Part shown: positions 35,450 through 45,099 of the stretch, in pieces
How positions within the stretch are numbered: the stretch's first letter is position 1
Layout of the letters: every line of letters starts with the position of its first letter
Source: Thalassococcus sp. S3
GTDB lineage: Bacteria > Pseudomonadota > Alphaproteobacteria > Rhodobacterales > Rhodobacteraceae
Assembly (NCBI RefSeq): GCF_004216475.1
Contig: NZ_CP022303.1
Coordinates: 372,001 to 436,000 of the forward strand
Length of the DNA: 64,000 nt
Direction of reading: 5' to 3'
The notes under the pieces: model-generated
The model's input: the letters and a program-made list of their open reading frames with translations, nothing else
What the model was told of the DNA's origin: nothing
The model's database searches: none
Made by a program: the position numbers and the translations under genes

Positions 35450-36286
35450 ATGGCCGCTACCGCCAAGAAAGCCAACGTCTTTGTCGAAACGATCAAGACC
35501 ATCGTCTACGCGCTCTTGATCGCTGGCGTGTTCCGAACCTTGTTTTTCCAACCGTTCTGGATCCCCTCCGGCTCAATGAAGGAGACGTTGCTGATCGGCG
35601 ATTTCCTCTTCGTGAACAAGATGGCTTACGGCTATTCCTACGCGTCGTGCCCCAGCGTGAATATTCCCAGCATCGGCATCGATATTGATGCGGAGGACGT
35701 CTGCGGCTTTCTGAAGGGTGACAATTCGCGCATTCTGGGCGGAGAGCCGGAACGCGGCGACGTGGTGGTCTTTCGCCATCCGGTCACGGGGCGTGACTTT
35801 ATCAAGCGCGTTGTGGGCATGCCGGGGGACCGCGTGCAGATGCGGGGCGGGGTTCTCTATCTGAACGACGAACCGGTCGGCCTGGAGGACGATGGTGTCT
35901 TCGAAGAGATCGTAGCACCCCAAGGCCCGAACCGGGTGCGTCCAAGATGCGAGAACGGACCCGTGGGCAATGGCGGGACCTGCCTGAAATCGCGTCAGAC
36001 CGAAACGCTGCCCAACGGGGTAAGCTATAGCGTTCTCAACATCACCAATCAAAGCTCGGACAATACCGGTGTTTATACCGTGCCGGCGGGCCACTACTTC
36101 TTTGTCGGAGACAACCGCGACAATTCCTCGGACAGTCGTTTGCCGCAAAGCGCGGGTGGCGTCGGCTTTGTGCCGTTCGAAAACCTTGTTGGTCGGGCGG
36201 ATCGGATCCTGTTTTCCTCTGCCGGCGGGTCGATGTTGTTCTTCTGGACCTGGCGCGGTGATCGCTTCTTTGAGAAGATCGAGTGA
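35450..36286 (+). CDS. lepB: signal peptidase I
   Basis: Membrane-bound Ser/Lys protease of 278 residues that removes Sec and Tat signal peptides. There is one N-terminal membrane helix (residues 17-33). The catalytic serine is S42 in [10 protein letters not shown], and the general-base lysine is K119 in [14 protein letters not shown]. The C-terminal box [13 protein letters not shown] is complete. It has four cysteines in the insertion region (SCPSV, DVCGF, RCENG, TCLKS). It is followed with four-base overlap by rnc. Confidence 0.96.
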   Translation: MAATAKKANVFVETIKTIVYALLIAGVFRTLFFQPFWIPSGSMKETLLIGDFLFVNKMAYGYSYASCPSVNIPSIGIDIDAEDVCGFLKGDNSRILGGEPERGDVVVFRHPVTGRDFIKRVVGMPGDRVQMRGGVLYLNDEPVGLEDDGVFEEIVAPQGPNRVRPRCENGPVGNGGTCLKSRQTETLPNGVSYSVLNITNQSSDNTGVYTVPAGHYFFVGDNRDNSSDSRLPQSAGGVGFVPFENLVGRADRILFSSAGGSMLFFWTWRGDRFFEKIE

Positions 36287-36969
36287 AGCTGGGGGCGGAT
36301 CTGCGCGCGTTTGAAACGCGGATCGGGCATCGGTTTTCTGACCCTGCGCTCGTTGTGCGCGCGGTGACGCATTCCTCGATCTCTTCGGCGACCCGGGACG
36401 ACAACCAAAGGCTTGAATTCCTGGGCGACCGTGTTCTGGGGCTGGTGATGGCCGACGCGCTTTTGCGGGCGGATCCGGGGGCCAGCGAGGGGCAGTTGGC
36501 ACCAAGGTTCAACGCCCTTGTCCGCAAGGAGACCTGCGCAGAGATTGCACGCGAAATCGATGTGGGCGCGGTGCTGAAACTGGGCCGGTCCGAGATGCTG
36601 TCGGGCGGGCGGCGCAAGCAGGCGCTTCTGGGCGACGCACTTGAGGCGGTGATCGCGGCGGTCTACCGCGATGCGGGCTATGATGCGGCGGAGGCCCTGA
36701 TCCTGAGGCTCTGGGGCTCCCGGATCGATACCGTTGAGGTCGACGCGAGGGATCCAAAGACAGCGCTGCAGGAATGGGCGCAAGCGCGCGGATTGACACC
36801 GCCCGTCTATCGGGAGGTGGGCCGGTCCGGACCCGATCACGCGCCGGTCTTCACGATCCGGGCAGAACTGGACAATGGCGGCGTGGCCGAGGCGCAGGCA
36901 GGCTCAAAACGGCAGGCCGAGCAAACGGCGGCGGCGCAGCTTCTGGCGGAAATGGAGCAACAGCCATGA
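36283..36969 (+). CDS. rnc: ribonuclease III
   Basis: 228-residue double-strand RNA nuclease that processes rRNA and mRNAs. The nuclease signature is [13 protein letters not shown] (E45, D49) with a second metal pair D118/E121 in [12 protein letters not shown]; the dsRNA-binding domain occupies about residues 155-225, with [12 protein letters not shown] and [16 protein letters not shown]. Position R50 replaces the more usual Ser after GD. The start is GTG 36283, overlapping the lepB stop. Confidence 0.95.
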   Translation: MKLGADLRAFETRIGHRFSDPALVVRAVTHSSISSATRDDNQRLEFLGDRVLGLVMADALLRADPGASEGQLAPRFNALVRKETCAEIAREIDVGAVLKLGRSEMLSGGRRKQALLGDALEAVIAAVYRDAGYDAAEALILRLWGSRIDTVEVDARDPKTALQEWAQARGLTPPVYREVGRSGPDHAPVFTIRAELDNGGVAEAQAGSKRQAEQTAAAQLLAEMEQQP

Positions 36970-37871
36970 CAAAAGCTGGTTTCGTGGCCCTGATAGGGGA
37001 GCCTAATGCGGGCAAGTCGACGCTGCTCAACCGGATGGTCGGAGCGAAGGTATCGATTGTCACCCACAAGGTGCAAACCACGCGGGCGCGCATCCGCGGA
37101 GTCGCGATGGAGGGCGAGAGCCAGATCGTCTTTGTCGACACGCCGGGCCTCTTTCAACCGCGCCGGAGGCTGGACCGCGCGATGGTGGCGGCAGCCTGGG
37201 GCGGGGCGGCGGATGCGGATGTCATCGTTCTGCTGGTCGAGGCGCATCGCGGCGTGACCGAGGGGGTGGAGCGCATTCTTGAAGGGCTGGGCGAGGTGGC
37301 ACAGGGGCGCAAGGTGGCGCTGGCGCTCAACAAGATCGACAAGGTGCAGTCGGAGGTTTTGCTGGGCCTGACAAAGGACCTCAACGAGCGCCTCGCCTTT
37401 GCCGAGACGTTCATGATCTCGGCCGAGAAGGGGCACGGGGTCGACGCGCTGCGTGCCTGGCTGGCCGGGGAGGTGCCGGAGGGGCCGTGGCTGTACCCCG
37501 AAGACCAAATCGCGGATCTGCCGATGCGCATGATCGCGGCGGAGATGACGCGGGAGAAACTGACCCTGCGCCTGCATCAGGAATTGCCCTACCAGATGAC
37601 CGTCGAGACGGAGAGCTGGCAGGAGCGCAAGGATGGCAGCGCCCGGATTGACCAGGTCGTCTATGTCGTGCGTGACGGGCATAAGGGGATCGTGCTGGGC
37701 CACAAGGGCGAGACGATCAAGGCGGTCTCGAAAGCGGCACGGGAGGAGCTGCAGGAATTCCTGGGTCGGCGAGTGCATCTGTTCCTGCAGGTGAAGGTGA
37801 GACCCAACTGGCTGGAAGAGGCGGAGCGCTATGCGGAGATGGGGCTGGAGTTCAAGGATGGAAACACCTGA
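36966..37871 (+). CDS. era: GTPase Era
   Basis: 301-residue GTPase needed for 16S rRNA maturation and 30S assembly. G1 is GEPNAGKST (11-19), G3 is VDTPGLF, G4 is LNKIDK and G5 is ISAEKG. The C-terminal KH domain has [20 protein letters not shown] and [18 protein letters not shown]. It overlaps rnc by four bases, the common rnc-era arrangement. Confidence 0.96.
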   Translation: MTKAGFVALIGEPNAGKSTLLNRMVGAKVSIVTHKVQTTRARIRGVAMEGESQIVFVDTPGLFQPRRRLDRAMVAAAWGGAADADVIVLLVEAHRGVTEGVERILEGLGEVAQGRKVALALNKIDKVQSEVLLGLTKDLNERLAFAETFMISAEKGHGVDALRAWLAGEVPEGPWLYPEDQIADLPMRMIAAEMTREKLTLRLHQELPYQMTVETESWQERKDGSARIDQVVYVVRDGHKGIVLGHKGETIKAVSKAAREELQEFLGRRVHLFLQVKVRPNWLEEAERYAEMGLEFKDGNT

Positions 37872-37922
37872 GCCCCTGGCCAACCGACCCTCCGGGGGGA
37901 GTTTATCCGGCAAGATGAAGAT

Positions 37923-38252
37923 ATGGCCCGGCTGACGACGCGGTTCTGGGTGGATGCCTATCTGGCGCGCTTGCGGATGTTGGATATCCCGGCGTTTGTC
38001 GTGGCCCATGGGGACGATACCGGAGGCGCGGTGCTGGTGAAGCTGAGCACGCTGGACGGGAAGGCGGTGCTTTATCAGAGGTCCTTCGATCTGGAGAGCG
38101 GGGCGAGGGTCTGGATGTCGCTTGCCGAGGGCGCGGAGGCAGAGGTCGATGAAGCGGCGGAGCGGCAGCGCGGGTTCGATCCGGATCTCTGGGTGATCGA
38201 GGTGGAAGACCGCCAGGGGCGGCATTTGTTGGACCAGCCGGGTTTGGTCTGA
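37923..38252 (+). CDS. DUF1491-family protein
   Basis: 109 residues, conserved in alphaproteobacteria between era and recO. Recognised from [18 protein letters not shown] near the start and the closing region [17 protein letters not shown]. It has no signal or membrane segment. Function unknown; position suggests a link to ribosome or DNA maintenance. The stop overlaps the recO start by one base (TGATG). Confidence 0.88.
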   Translation: MARLTTRFWVDAYLARLRMLDIPAFVVAHGDDTGGAVLVKLSTLDGKAVLYQRSFDLESGARVWMSLAEGAEAEVDEAAERQRGFDPDLWVIEVEDRQGRHLLDQPGLV

Positions 38253-38977
38253 TGGAGTGGCGTGATCAGGGTATTCTGCTGAACGTGAGGCGCCATGGAG
38301 AGACGGCGGCCATCATAGAGGTTTTCACCGAAGGGCATGGGCGTCACGCGGGCGTGGTGCGTGGAGGGACCAGCCGGAAGATCGCGCCGATCCTACAGCC
38401 GGGTGCGCAGCTCGACGTGGCCTGGCGCGCGCGGCTGGAGGATCATATCGGCACGTATCAGGTGGAGCCCTTGCGCAGCCGCGCGGCGGCGGCGATGTCG
38501 GGGCGTCTTGCGCTGGCGGGCCTGAACGCGGTGACGGGACTTCTGGCGTTCTGCCTGCCGGAGCGAGAGGCGCATCCCGCGCTTTACCGAAAGAGCGAGC
38601 AGGTGCTGGACCTTCTGGGGCAGGACGAGATCTGGCCGCTTGCCTATCTCAACTGGGAGATGGCGTTGCTGGAGGAGATGGGGTTTGGGCTGGACCTGAG
38701 CGCCTGTGCCGTGACCGGCACGACAGAGGGCTTGGCCTATGTCTCGCCCAAGTCGGGCCGCGCGGTGTCGCAGGCCAGCGCCGGGGAATGGGCGGATCGC
38801 CTGATGCCCTTGCCGCCCTGCCTGCGCGGCGATGGGCCCGCGCCGGATGCGGAAGTGTTAGAGGCGTTGCGGGTGACGGGATATTTCCTGGAACAGCGAC
38901 TGGCCCCGGAATTGGGCCACAAGCCGTTGCCCGACGCGCGGGGACGGTTCGTGGATGCGTTTACTCGGACGTTGTGA
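38252..38977 (+). CDS. recO: DNA repair protein RecO
   Basis: 241-residue mediator that loads RecA on SSB-coated DNA in the RecFOR pathway. It opens with the OB-fold sequence [20 protein letters not shown] and [16 protein letters not shown]; the central helical region has [20 protein letters not shown]. No complete zinc-finger motif is present; only a single Cys (LPPCLRGDG) is near that place. The last 17 bases overlap the convergent META lipoprotein gene. Confidence 0.94.
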   Translation: MEWRDQGILLNVRRHGETAAIIEVFTEGHGRHAGVVRGGTSRKIAPILQPGAQLDVAWRARLEDHIGTYQVEPLRSRAAAAMSGRLALAGLNAVTGLLAFCLPEREAHPALYRKSEQVLDLLGQDEIWPLAYLNWEMALLEEMGFGLDLSACAVTGTTEGLAYVSPKSGRAVSQASAGEWADRLMPLPPCLRGDGPAPDAEVLEALRVTGYFLEQRLAPELGHKPLPDARGRFVDAFTRTL

Positions 38978-39347
38978 ACAGCATCTCTCCGCCCGTTTCG
39001 TTTGTCAGGATCATCGTCTGATTGACAACCTCCACAAGGGTCATGGAACGCAGCGCGTCAAAGAATGCGACCTCGGCATCAAGATCCGGGCAGCCGCGTT
39101 TGGTCGCGGCGATCGGGCCGACTTCGAACCATGGGTAGGGCATCGTCATGCCGGTGCTGTACCGGTTGCAGGGCGCGTCGCCTGTCATGCGGCCCCGCTC
39201 GGGAAACTGAAGCGTGGCGCGCGGTGTGAACGGCGCGCCGTTCAGTTCCTGCAACACCCAGATACGATCGCCGGCGCCATGGCCGCGAACGGTTTCGTCG
39301 GGTTGGCAAGAGGCGATGAGGAGGGTCAGCAGAAGGGCGCGTGTCAT
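38961..39347 (-). CDS. META/HslJ-domain lipoprotein
   Basis: 128 residues with a short hydrophobic leader and lipobox-like ending IASC (C14), so a likely lipoprotein. The META domain shows [37 protein letters not shown] and the closing [14 protein letters not shown]. HslJ relatives are heat-inducible and affect novobiocin resistance; the biochemical role is not known. Its start overlaps the reductase gene by four bases. Confidence 0.86.
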   Translation of the reverse strand: MTRALLLTLLIASCQPDETVRGHGAGDRIWVLQELNGAPFTPRATLQFPERGRMTGDAPCNRYSTGMTMPYPWFEVGPIAATKRGCPDLDAEVAFFDALRSMTLVEVVNQTMILTNETGGEMLFTTSE

Positions 39348-40348
39348 CCCTTCACGCTATCGAGAAACCGCGCACTGTCCAGCATGGCGGTTTCGGCGGG
39401 AATAAATGTCAGACCGAAAGTGCCTCGCGTTGCGCTATTGTCGATTGCAATGCGCCGGTCGAGGCTTGGCAGGACCGTGCGCACCATCGGATCGAAGAGC
39501 GCCAGAAGGCGCAGCAGCCAGTTGGGCGCCTTACGGGTGGCGATCTTGCGGTTCGGAAAGGCGCTTGCCAGCGTGCTCGCGATCTCGGGCATCATCCAGA
39601 AACTGTCGGCGGTGATGACGCGCTGGCCGATGCTGGCGGGATTTTCCAGGGCTGCGACATGCAGGTCGGCCACATCCGCGATATCCACGACAGGCAAGCC
39701 GAAATTGGGCTGAACGGGATCCCGCCCGGACCACACACGTTCGATCACCTCAAGCGATGAGCCATAGCGCGCGTCGGCGGGGGTGCCGCAGACGAGGCCG
39801 GGATTGATCGTGGTCAGTTGCATCTCGGGGTTGTCCCGAACGAAATCCCATGCCGCGCGTTCGGCCAGGGTCTTTGACCGGATATAGGCGTTGGCCGTCG
39901 GATGCTTGGGGTCGGTCCAATCCTTGGGACCGAAGGCGTGCCCCTCCGGGCGGTCCACATGCATCACAGCGGCCATGGAGGAGGTCAGAACGATCCGATT
40001 GACCCCTTTGGCCTGTGCTGCGGTTAGCGCGCGCAACGTGCCGTCGACAGCGGGGCGGATCAATTCCTCTTCATCCTTCGGCTCGCTCAGCGGGAAAGGA
40101 GAAGCCGTATGCAAAAGCGCGTCGACCCCGTCCAGCGCCTCTGCCCAGCCTTCGTCTTTGCCGAGGTCCAGTTCGACAAAGCTGAGCCTGTCTGTTTCGA
40201 CATCTCCCATCGCGGCGCGCACCTCGTCGGCGCGGGACAGGCTGCGCAGAGAGCCACGCACGCTATAGCCCTTGTCCAGGAGCACGCGTGCGATGCGTTT
40301 GGCGATGAAGCCGGAGATGCCGGTCAACAGGACGGTTTGGTGGGTCAT
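39344..40348 (-). CDS. NAD(P)-dependent epimerase/reductase (dihydroflavonol-reductase-like)
   Basis: 334-residue extended short-chain dehydrogenase. The cofactor motif is VLLTGISGFIAKRIAR (Gly-x-x-Gly-x-x-Ala variant); TSSMAAVMH has the catalytic Ser, and the YxxxK motif is in ANAYIRSKTLAERAAW. It resembles the dihydroflavonol-4-reductase/cinnamoyl-CoA reductase group, which in bacteria reduces unknown aldehydes or ketones. The ATG at 40348 has GGAAG upstream; nested inverted repeats lie about 50-80 bases upstream. Confidence 0.9.
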   Translation of the reverse strand: MTHQTVLLTGISGFIAKRIARVLLDKGYSVRGSLRSLSRADEVRAAMGDVETDRLSFVELDLGKDEGWAEALDGVDALLHTASPFPLSEPKDEEELIRPAVDGTLRALTAAQAKGVNRIVLTSSMAAVMHVDRPEGHAFGPKDWTDPKHPTANAYIRSKTLAERAAWDFVRDNPEMQLTTINPGLVCGTPADARYGSSLEVIERVWSGRDPVQPNFGLPVVDIADVADLHVAALENPASIGQRVITADSFWMMPEIASTLASAFPNRKIATRKAPNWLLRLLALFDPMVRTVLPSLDRRIAIDNSATRGTFGLTFIPAETAMLDSARFLDSVKG

Positions 40349-40395
40349 CAAAGGCTTCCTTTCCGAATGTCCTCTTCAGAAGGTAGCGAGCTAAA

Positions 40396-40427
40396 TGACG
40401 TTTTCAATATTTATTGTCAGAACGTCA
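40396..40427. promoter_or_regulatory. nested inverted repeats upstream of the reductase gene
   Basis: Outer arms TGACGTT (40396-40402) and AACGTCA (40421-40427) enclose inner arms CAATA and TATTG around two bases. It lies 48-79 bases upstream of the reductase start, where an operator could sit, and 15 bases beyond the stop of the membrane protein gene. Confidence 0.4.
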
Positions 40428-40441
40428 GATTTGAAACTGCC

Positions 40442-40948
40442 TCACCCCGGCATTGCCAGGACAAGCAGGCCGACGATCATCAGGCTCAGCATCGCGTAAA
40501 CTGGCACATAGTGGGGCAAATCATGGACCCAACCTTGCCCGCGCTTAACGAGGGCCTCGGCGATCGATTCCCACATCATTTTGAAGAAGGTCGCGCTATA
40601 CGCCAGCGTCAGGATGATAACGAACAGGTTGAGCAGGATGCTACGCAGGCCATCCTTGCCCTCTGCGGTGATAGCATAGCTGAAGCCGAGAAGATCGGTG
40701 ACCTTGAAAGCGGCGACAAGGGCCAGCAGCGGTAGGATGAGCGACATGGCGATGATGGTATATCCCTGTTCGGGTTTGCCGGTGCGGCTTAGATCGCCGT
40801 GCAGAGCAAGCACAGCGCCGAAGAACATCGGTCCCATCATGAAGAGCGCGGTTTCGGGAAAGATAAATCCCATGACAAGGCCGTAGACCAACAGGCCAAA
40901 TCCAATCGCCGGCGGCGTCATGGCTTTGGTGAGATCGGTGAGAATCAT
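40442..40948 (-). CDS. integral membrane protein, unknown
   Basis: 168 residues with about five hydrophobic segments (for example IGFGLLVYGLVMGFIF and LLNLFVIILTLAYSATFF) and a short polar N-terminus. No family recognised. The start ATG at 40948 follows AAGGATACC; the extension to 41023 reads into a hairpin region and is less likely. It is upstream of the reductase on the same strand, with 93 bases between them. Confidence 0.75.
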   Translation of the reverse strand: MILTDLTKAMTPPAIGFGLLVYGLVMGFIFPETALFMMGPMFFGAVLALHGDLSRTGKPEQGYTIIAMSLILPLLALVAAFKVTDLLGFSYAITAEGKDGLRSILLNLFVIILTLAYSATFFKMMWESIAEALVKRGQGWVHDLPHYVPVYAMLSLMIVGLLVLAMPG

Positions 40949-41021
40949 ATCAAGGTATCCTTTTTCTGGAGGTTGGGGCTCCAGAATAGGAAGATCGGAA
41001 CAAATCAAGAACATATAATAC

Positions 41022-41062
41022 AAAAAGAAACCGGCGCGGGCGGGTTATCGCCTGCGCCGGTT
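41022..41062 (-). terminator. intrinsic terminator of mcd
   Basis: On the minus strand a 14-bp stem (41029-41042 with 41049-41062, one wobble, six-base loop) is followed by TTTCTTTTTG. It lies 18 bases past the mcd stop. Confidence 0.85.
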
Positions 41063-41079
41063 CAATAGATACCCAAAGA

Positions 41080-42768
41080 TCAGCCCAGCAGACGCCGTGC
41101 AATCACCTGTGCCTGAATTTCCGCGGCACCCTCGAAGATGTTGAGGATACGCGCGTCACAGAGTACGCGGCTGATCTTGTATTCCAGCGCGAAGCCGTTG
41201 CCGCCGTGGATCTGCAGGCCATTGTCTGCCGCTGCCCAGGCCACGCGGGCGCCAAGCAGTTTGGCCATGCCGGCCTCCACATCGCAGCGGCGTCCTTCGT
41301 CCTTTTCGAACGCACTGAAATAGGTCAGCTGACGCGCCACCATGATCTCGACCGCCATCATGGCCAGCTTGTTGGTCACACGGGGGAAGTTGATCAGCGA
41401 TTTGCCAAACTGCTTGCGATCCTGCGCATATTGCATCGAGATATCGAGGGCCGATTGCGCCACGCCGATGGCGCGGGCCGCGGTCTGGATGCGGGCGGAT
41501 TCAAACGTCTCCATGAGTTGTTTGAAACCTTTGCCTTCTTCGCCGCCCAGCAGGTTTTCGCCCTTCACATGGAAGTTGTCGAAACCCAGCTCGTATTCCT
41601 TCATGCCGCGATAGCCCAGCACCTCGATCTCGCCGCCGGTCATGCCTTCGGTGGGGAAGGGATGCTCATCGGTGCCAGGCGTTTTCTCCGCCAGGAACAT
41701 CGACAGGCCTTTGTAGTCGGAGGTCTCGGGATCGGTGCGCGCCAACAGCGTCATCACATGGGTGCGCGAGGCATGGGTGATCCAGGTCTTGTTGCCGGTG
41801 ATCTTGTAATCGCCGTTTTCATCCTTGACCGCCCGGGTCCGGAGCGAGCCGAGGTCGGAGCCGGTGTTTGGCTCGGTGAAGACCGCCGTGGGCAGCGTTT
41901 CGGCGCTGGCCAGTTGGGGCAGCCATTTCTGCTTTTGCTCTTCGGTGCCGCCCGCGATGATCAGTTCTGCCGCGATCTCGGACCGGGTGCCCAGAGAGCC
42001 CACGCCGATATAGCCGCGCGACAATTCTTCGGAGACGACACACATGGAGGCCTTGGAGAGGCCGAAGCCGCCATATTCCTCGGGGATGGTCAGACCGAAA
42101 ACGCCCATCTCGGCCAGTTCTTCGATGACCTCAAGCGGGATCAGTTCGTCCTTGAGGTGCCAGTCATGGGCGAAGGGCTCGACCTTTTCCACCGCATAGC
42201 GGCGGAATTGCTCGCGGATCATCTCCAACTCTTCGTCGAGGCCGGAGGCGCCGACGGTGATGTTGGCCGACTGCTCCTGCATCAGCTCGACCAGACGCGT
42301 ACGCGCAGCCTGTGTGTTGCCGGACTGGGTCAGCGTCATCACCGCGTCATCCATCATGGAGCGCATGTCGTCCTGGGTGAGGCCCATGTCCTGCAGGCGC
42401 AGAACCTCGCCCTGGTTCATCTGGATGCCGCCGTAGATCTGCCAGAGATATTCGCCAAAGGCGATCTGGTGGATCAATTGTTCGGTCTCGCCGAACTTGC
42501 CGTCGCTTTCCAGCCTTTCCGCCCAGACCTGCATCTGGCGGAGCGATTCGACATATGTCGCCAGCCAGGCAAAGCCGTGCGCAGCTGTCTGGTTCGCCTC
42601 GACCAGTGCGCCGGATATGCGGCCGTCACGGGTCACCATCTCACCCACACGTTCGCGGGCAATGTCCAAAATCCGCTCTGCCGGCGGCACGGAGGCCTTG
42701 GTCAGCGCCAGCAAATCATCAAGTAGGACCGCATCGGTCAGTGTCAGGTCCTGTCCATCATGGGCCAT
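41080..42768 (-). CDS. mcd: (2S)-methylsuccinyl-CoA dehydrogenase
   Basis: 562-residue acyl-CoA dehydrogenase with a long N-terminal helical extension (about residues 1-165), a feature of Mcd in the ethylmalonyl-CoA pathway, which oxidises methylsuccinyl-CoA to mesaconyl-CoA during acetyl-CoA assimilation. The FAD/substrate region has FTEPNTGSDLGSLRTRAV and KTWITHASRTHVMTLLAR; the C-terminal domain has QYAQDRKQFGKSLINFPRV and GGNGFALEYKISRVLCDARI. Other pathway genes are not in the window. Start is ATG 42768; a strong terminator follows. Confidence 0.88.
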   Translation of the reverse strand: MAHDGQDLTLTDAVLLDDLLALTKASVPPAERILDIARERVGEMVTRDGRISGALVEANQTAAHGFAWLATYVESLRQMQVWAERLESDGKFGETEQLIHQIAFGEYLWQIYGGIQMNQGEVLRLQDMGLTQDDMRSMMDDAVMTLTQSGNTQAARTRLVELMQEQSANITVGASGLDEELEMIREQFRRYAVEKVEPFAHDWHLKDELIPLEVIEELAEMGVFGLTIPEEYGGFGLSKASMCVVSEELSRGYIGVGSLGTRSEIAAELIIAGGTEEQKQKWLPQLASAETLPTAVFTEPNTGSDLGSLRTRAVKDENGDYKITGNKTWITHASRTHVMTLLARTDPETSDYKGLSMFLAEKTPGTDEHPFPTEGMTGGEIEVLGYRGMKEYELGFDNFHVKGENLLGGEEGKGFKQLMETFESARIQTAARAIGVAQSALDISMQYAQDRKQFGKSLINFPRVTNKLAMMAVEIMVARQLTYFSAFEKDEGRRCDVEAGMAKLLGARVAWAAADNGLQIHGGNGFALEYKISRVLCDARILNIFEGAAEIQAQVIARRLLG

Positions 42769-42916
42769 GATTCAACATCCTTTTTTCGCGTTGCCCGGGT
42801 CTATCTAGTTCGCAGGTGCAGCGCAACAAAAATACTATAGGGTGCGCGGATTTGTTCGAAAATTGCGCTTTGACTTTTTGCATCGCAGCACTATCGCTGA
42901 GCGGGTATGCAGAGGC

Positions 42917-43684
42917 ATGGACGCGCTCTTTCCCTTTCTGGACCCGGTGACCCTGTCATTGACCCTTATTATCGCCGTTTTGGCGGGTCTGGTCAAAGGA
43001 CTCGTGGGCTTTGCCATGCCGATGGTGATGGTAGCGGGAATGGGAACGTTTCTTGCGCCGGATCTGGCACTGGCGGGACTGATTCTGCCGACGCTGGTGA
43101 CGAATGCCTGGCAGGCCCTCGGGCAGGGTGCGCGTGCGGCGATGGCCTCTATCGTTTCGTTCCGTATTTTTCTTGGGATGGGGCTGGTCACGTTGCTGGC
43201 CACGGCACAGCTTTTCCGGTTTCTGCCTGCCGATATGCTGTTTCTGCTGATCGGGGGGCCAATCACCCTATTTGCGCTGGTCCAGCTTGTCGGCGTGCAA
43301 TTCGTTCTGAAAGCGCGCAGCAAGCGGGTGGAGGCGGCCATCGGCGCCTTTGCCGGAGCGATCGGGGGGGTGTCGGGTGTCTGGGGGCCGCCGACGGTGG
43401 CCTATCTGACGGCGCTGAACACCGAAAAGTCCGAGCAGATGCGGGTTCAGGGCGTGATCTATGGCCTGGGTGCTGTGGCGCTGCTGGCCGCCCATATCGG
43501 GTCGGGCGTCATGCGGTCAGAGACGGCGCCTTTTTCGCTGCTTCTCGTCATGCCGGCCCTTGCGGGCATGTGGGTGGGCGGGCTGATCCGGGGCCGCGCG
43601 GATCAGCAGATGTTCCGACGCATGACGCTCTTTGTCCTGCTGATCGCCGGTCTGAACCTCGTGCGCCGTGGCCTGATCGGATGA
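42917..43684 (+). CDS. TauE/SafE-family sulfite/anion exporter
   Basis: 255-residue inner-membrane protein with about eight hydrophobic helices. Family features are GLVKGLVGFAMPMVMVAGMG and GAIGGVSGVWGPPTVAYLTAL, the inverted-repeat Gly/Pro elements. Members export sulfite, sulfoacetate or other anions. I chose the ATG at 42917 because the membrane region begins there. Its stop abuts the convergent cysG stop. Confidence 0.88.
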   Translation: MDALFPFLDPVTLSLTLIIAVLAGLVKGLVGFAMPMVMVAGMGTFLAPDLALAGLILPTLVTNAWQALGQGARAAMASIVSFRIFLGMGLVTLLATAQLFRFLPADMLFLLIGGPITLFALVQLVGVQFVLKARSKRVEAAIGAFAGAIGGVSGVWGPPTVAYLTALNTEKSEQMRVQGVIYGLGAVALLAAHIGSGVMRSETAPFSLLLVMPALAGMWVGGLIRGRADQQMFRRMTLFVLLIAGLNLVRRGLIG

Positions 43685-45088
43685 TCAGGCGCTGAGTGCG
43701 GCAAGCTGCGGCCTGGGCCGGGCGATTGCCGCTGCGGCCTTTGGATGCCGGATAAAAATGACTGCGGGGTTGGCGATGTCGTTCTGCTCCATCTCCCGGC
43801 TCAACGTGCCGAGAGTACAGTGCAGGATCTTTTCTCCCTTTTGGCTCGCTTGAGAGACGACATCCACCTCAAGCGTTCCAGGCAGACCTTTGGACAAAAG
43901 CTCTGCCTGTATGCGGGGGGCGGCGGCCACGGCCATGTAAAGCGCCAGTGTCGTTCCGGGTCTCAGCGTCTCGGCAAAGAGAGGGGCAGCGTCTCCGTCC
44001 CGGCAGGTGCCGGTGGCGAAGGTCACCCGTTCGATGGCACCCCGCTCGCTTAGCGACCTGCCGAGCGTGGCGGCGCTGGCACTTGCAGCGGTCACGCCGG
44101 GTACGATTTCAACGGGTATGCCGTTGGCGCGTGCAGCGGCCAGTTCCTCTTCCGCGCGGCCAAAGAGCATGGGGTCGCCGCTTTTCAGCCGCACGACATT
44201 CTGGCCGGAGCGCGCGGCGGCCACGATAACGGCGTCAATCTTCTCTTGCGGCCATTTGCAGGCGCCGACGGCCTTGCCGACATAAATGCGTTCCGCATCG
44301 CGGCGGGCGAGTTCCAGCACCTCGGGATCGACTAGGCGGTCGTAAAAGATCACGTCGGCCTCCTGCAGGCGCTTGACCGCACGCAGGGTCAGCAGATCGG
44401 CCGCACCCGGCCCGGCACCGATCAGGCAGATGGAGCCTTGGGGTGTTACGTCCGGCGCTCCTCCGCCAGCGATCGCTGCCTTCAGCAGCGCCGCGGCGTC
44501 CCGTTCTGCCCCCTGAGCGTGCAGCTTGCGCGGCTGATCTGAAAATGCCCACCGCCAGAAGGCCCGCCGCTGGGCGCGGGGGACAGAGCGGGCCACGGCG
44601 CCGCGCATCCGACCGGCCAAAGCGGCGAAACCGCCGAGTTGCGGCTCCAGCAAGGTCTCCATCCGGCTTTTGATCTGACGCGCGAGGACGGGTGCCGTGC
44701 CCTCGGTCCCGATGGCCACGACGACCGGGTCCCTGTCCACGATGGAGGGGGTGATGGCCGAGCAAAGGTCGGGTTGGTCGACGACATTCACGACCGCTCC
44801 GGCGGCTTCGGCCAGCCCATGCAGGGCGGCGGCGGAGCCTGGGCAGCCGGTGGCGATGAAGGCCAGGGCGGCGCCCTTGAAGGTTGCGGCGGTGACCGGA
44901 TCCTTGTGCCATGTAATCCGGCCCCGCGCCGCGAGGTCGTGTAATTCGTCGTCCAGCTCGGGCCAGCAGACGGTGATCCGTGCTTCGGTCTTGAGCATCA
45001 GGCGGCATTTCTGCGCGGCCTGCTCCCCGCCGCCCACGATGATCACGGGGCGGTCAGCGACGCGCAGGAACATGGGAAAGGTCTTCAT
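43685..45088 (-). CDS. cysG: siroheme synthase CysG
   Basis: 467-residue trifunctional enzyme: SAM-uroporphyrinogen III methyltransferase, precorrin-2 dehydrogenase and ferrochelatase. The N-terminal NAD-binding half has PVIIVGGGEQAAQKCRLM and VATGTEGTAPVLARQIKSR-type sequence (AIGTEGTAPVLARQI). The C-terminal methyltransferase has LIGAGPGAADLLTLRAVKRL, RLKSGDPMLFGRAEEE and ATGTCRDG. As the last gene of the nitrate operon it supplies siroheme for NirB. Confidence 0.95.
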   Translation of the reverse strand: MKTFPMFLRVADRPVIIVGGGEQAAQKCRLMLKTEARITVCWPELDDELHDLAARGRITWHKDPVTAATFKGAALAFIATGCPGSAAALHGLAEAAGAVVNVVDQPDLCSAITPSIVDRDPVVVAIGTEGTAPVLARQIKSRMETLLEPQLGGFAALAGRMRGAVARSVPRAQRRAFWRWAFSDQPRKLHAQGAERDAAALLKAAIAGGGAPDVTPQGSICLIGAGPGAADLLTLRAVKRLQEADVIFYDRLVDPEVLELARRDAERIYVGKAVGACKWPQEKIDAVIVAAARSGQNVVRLKSGDPMLFGRAEEELAAARANGIPVEIVPGVTAASASAATLGRSLSERGAIERVTFATGTCRDGDAAPLFAETLRPGTTLALYMAVAAAPRIQAELLSKGLPGTLEVDVVSQASQKGEKILHCTLGTLSREMEQNDIANPAVIFIRHPKAAAAIARPRPQLAALSA

Positions 45089-45099
45089 CTCGGTCTCCT

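Noticed and set aside
41206..42726. Open frame of 506 codons on the plus strand across mcd
   Set aside because: Antisense to a conserved dehydrogenase; same composition artefact.
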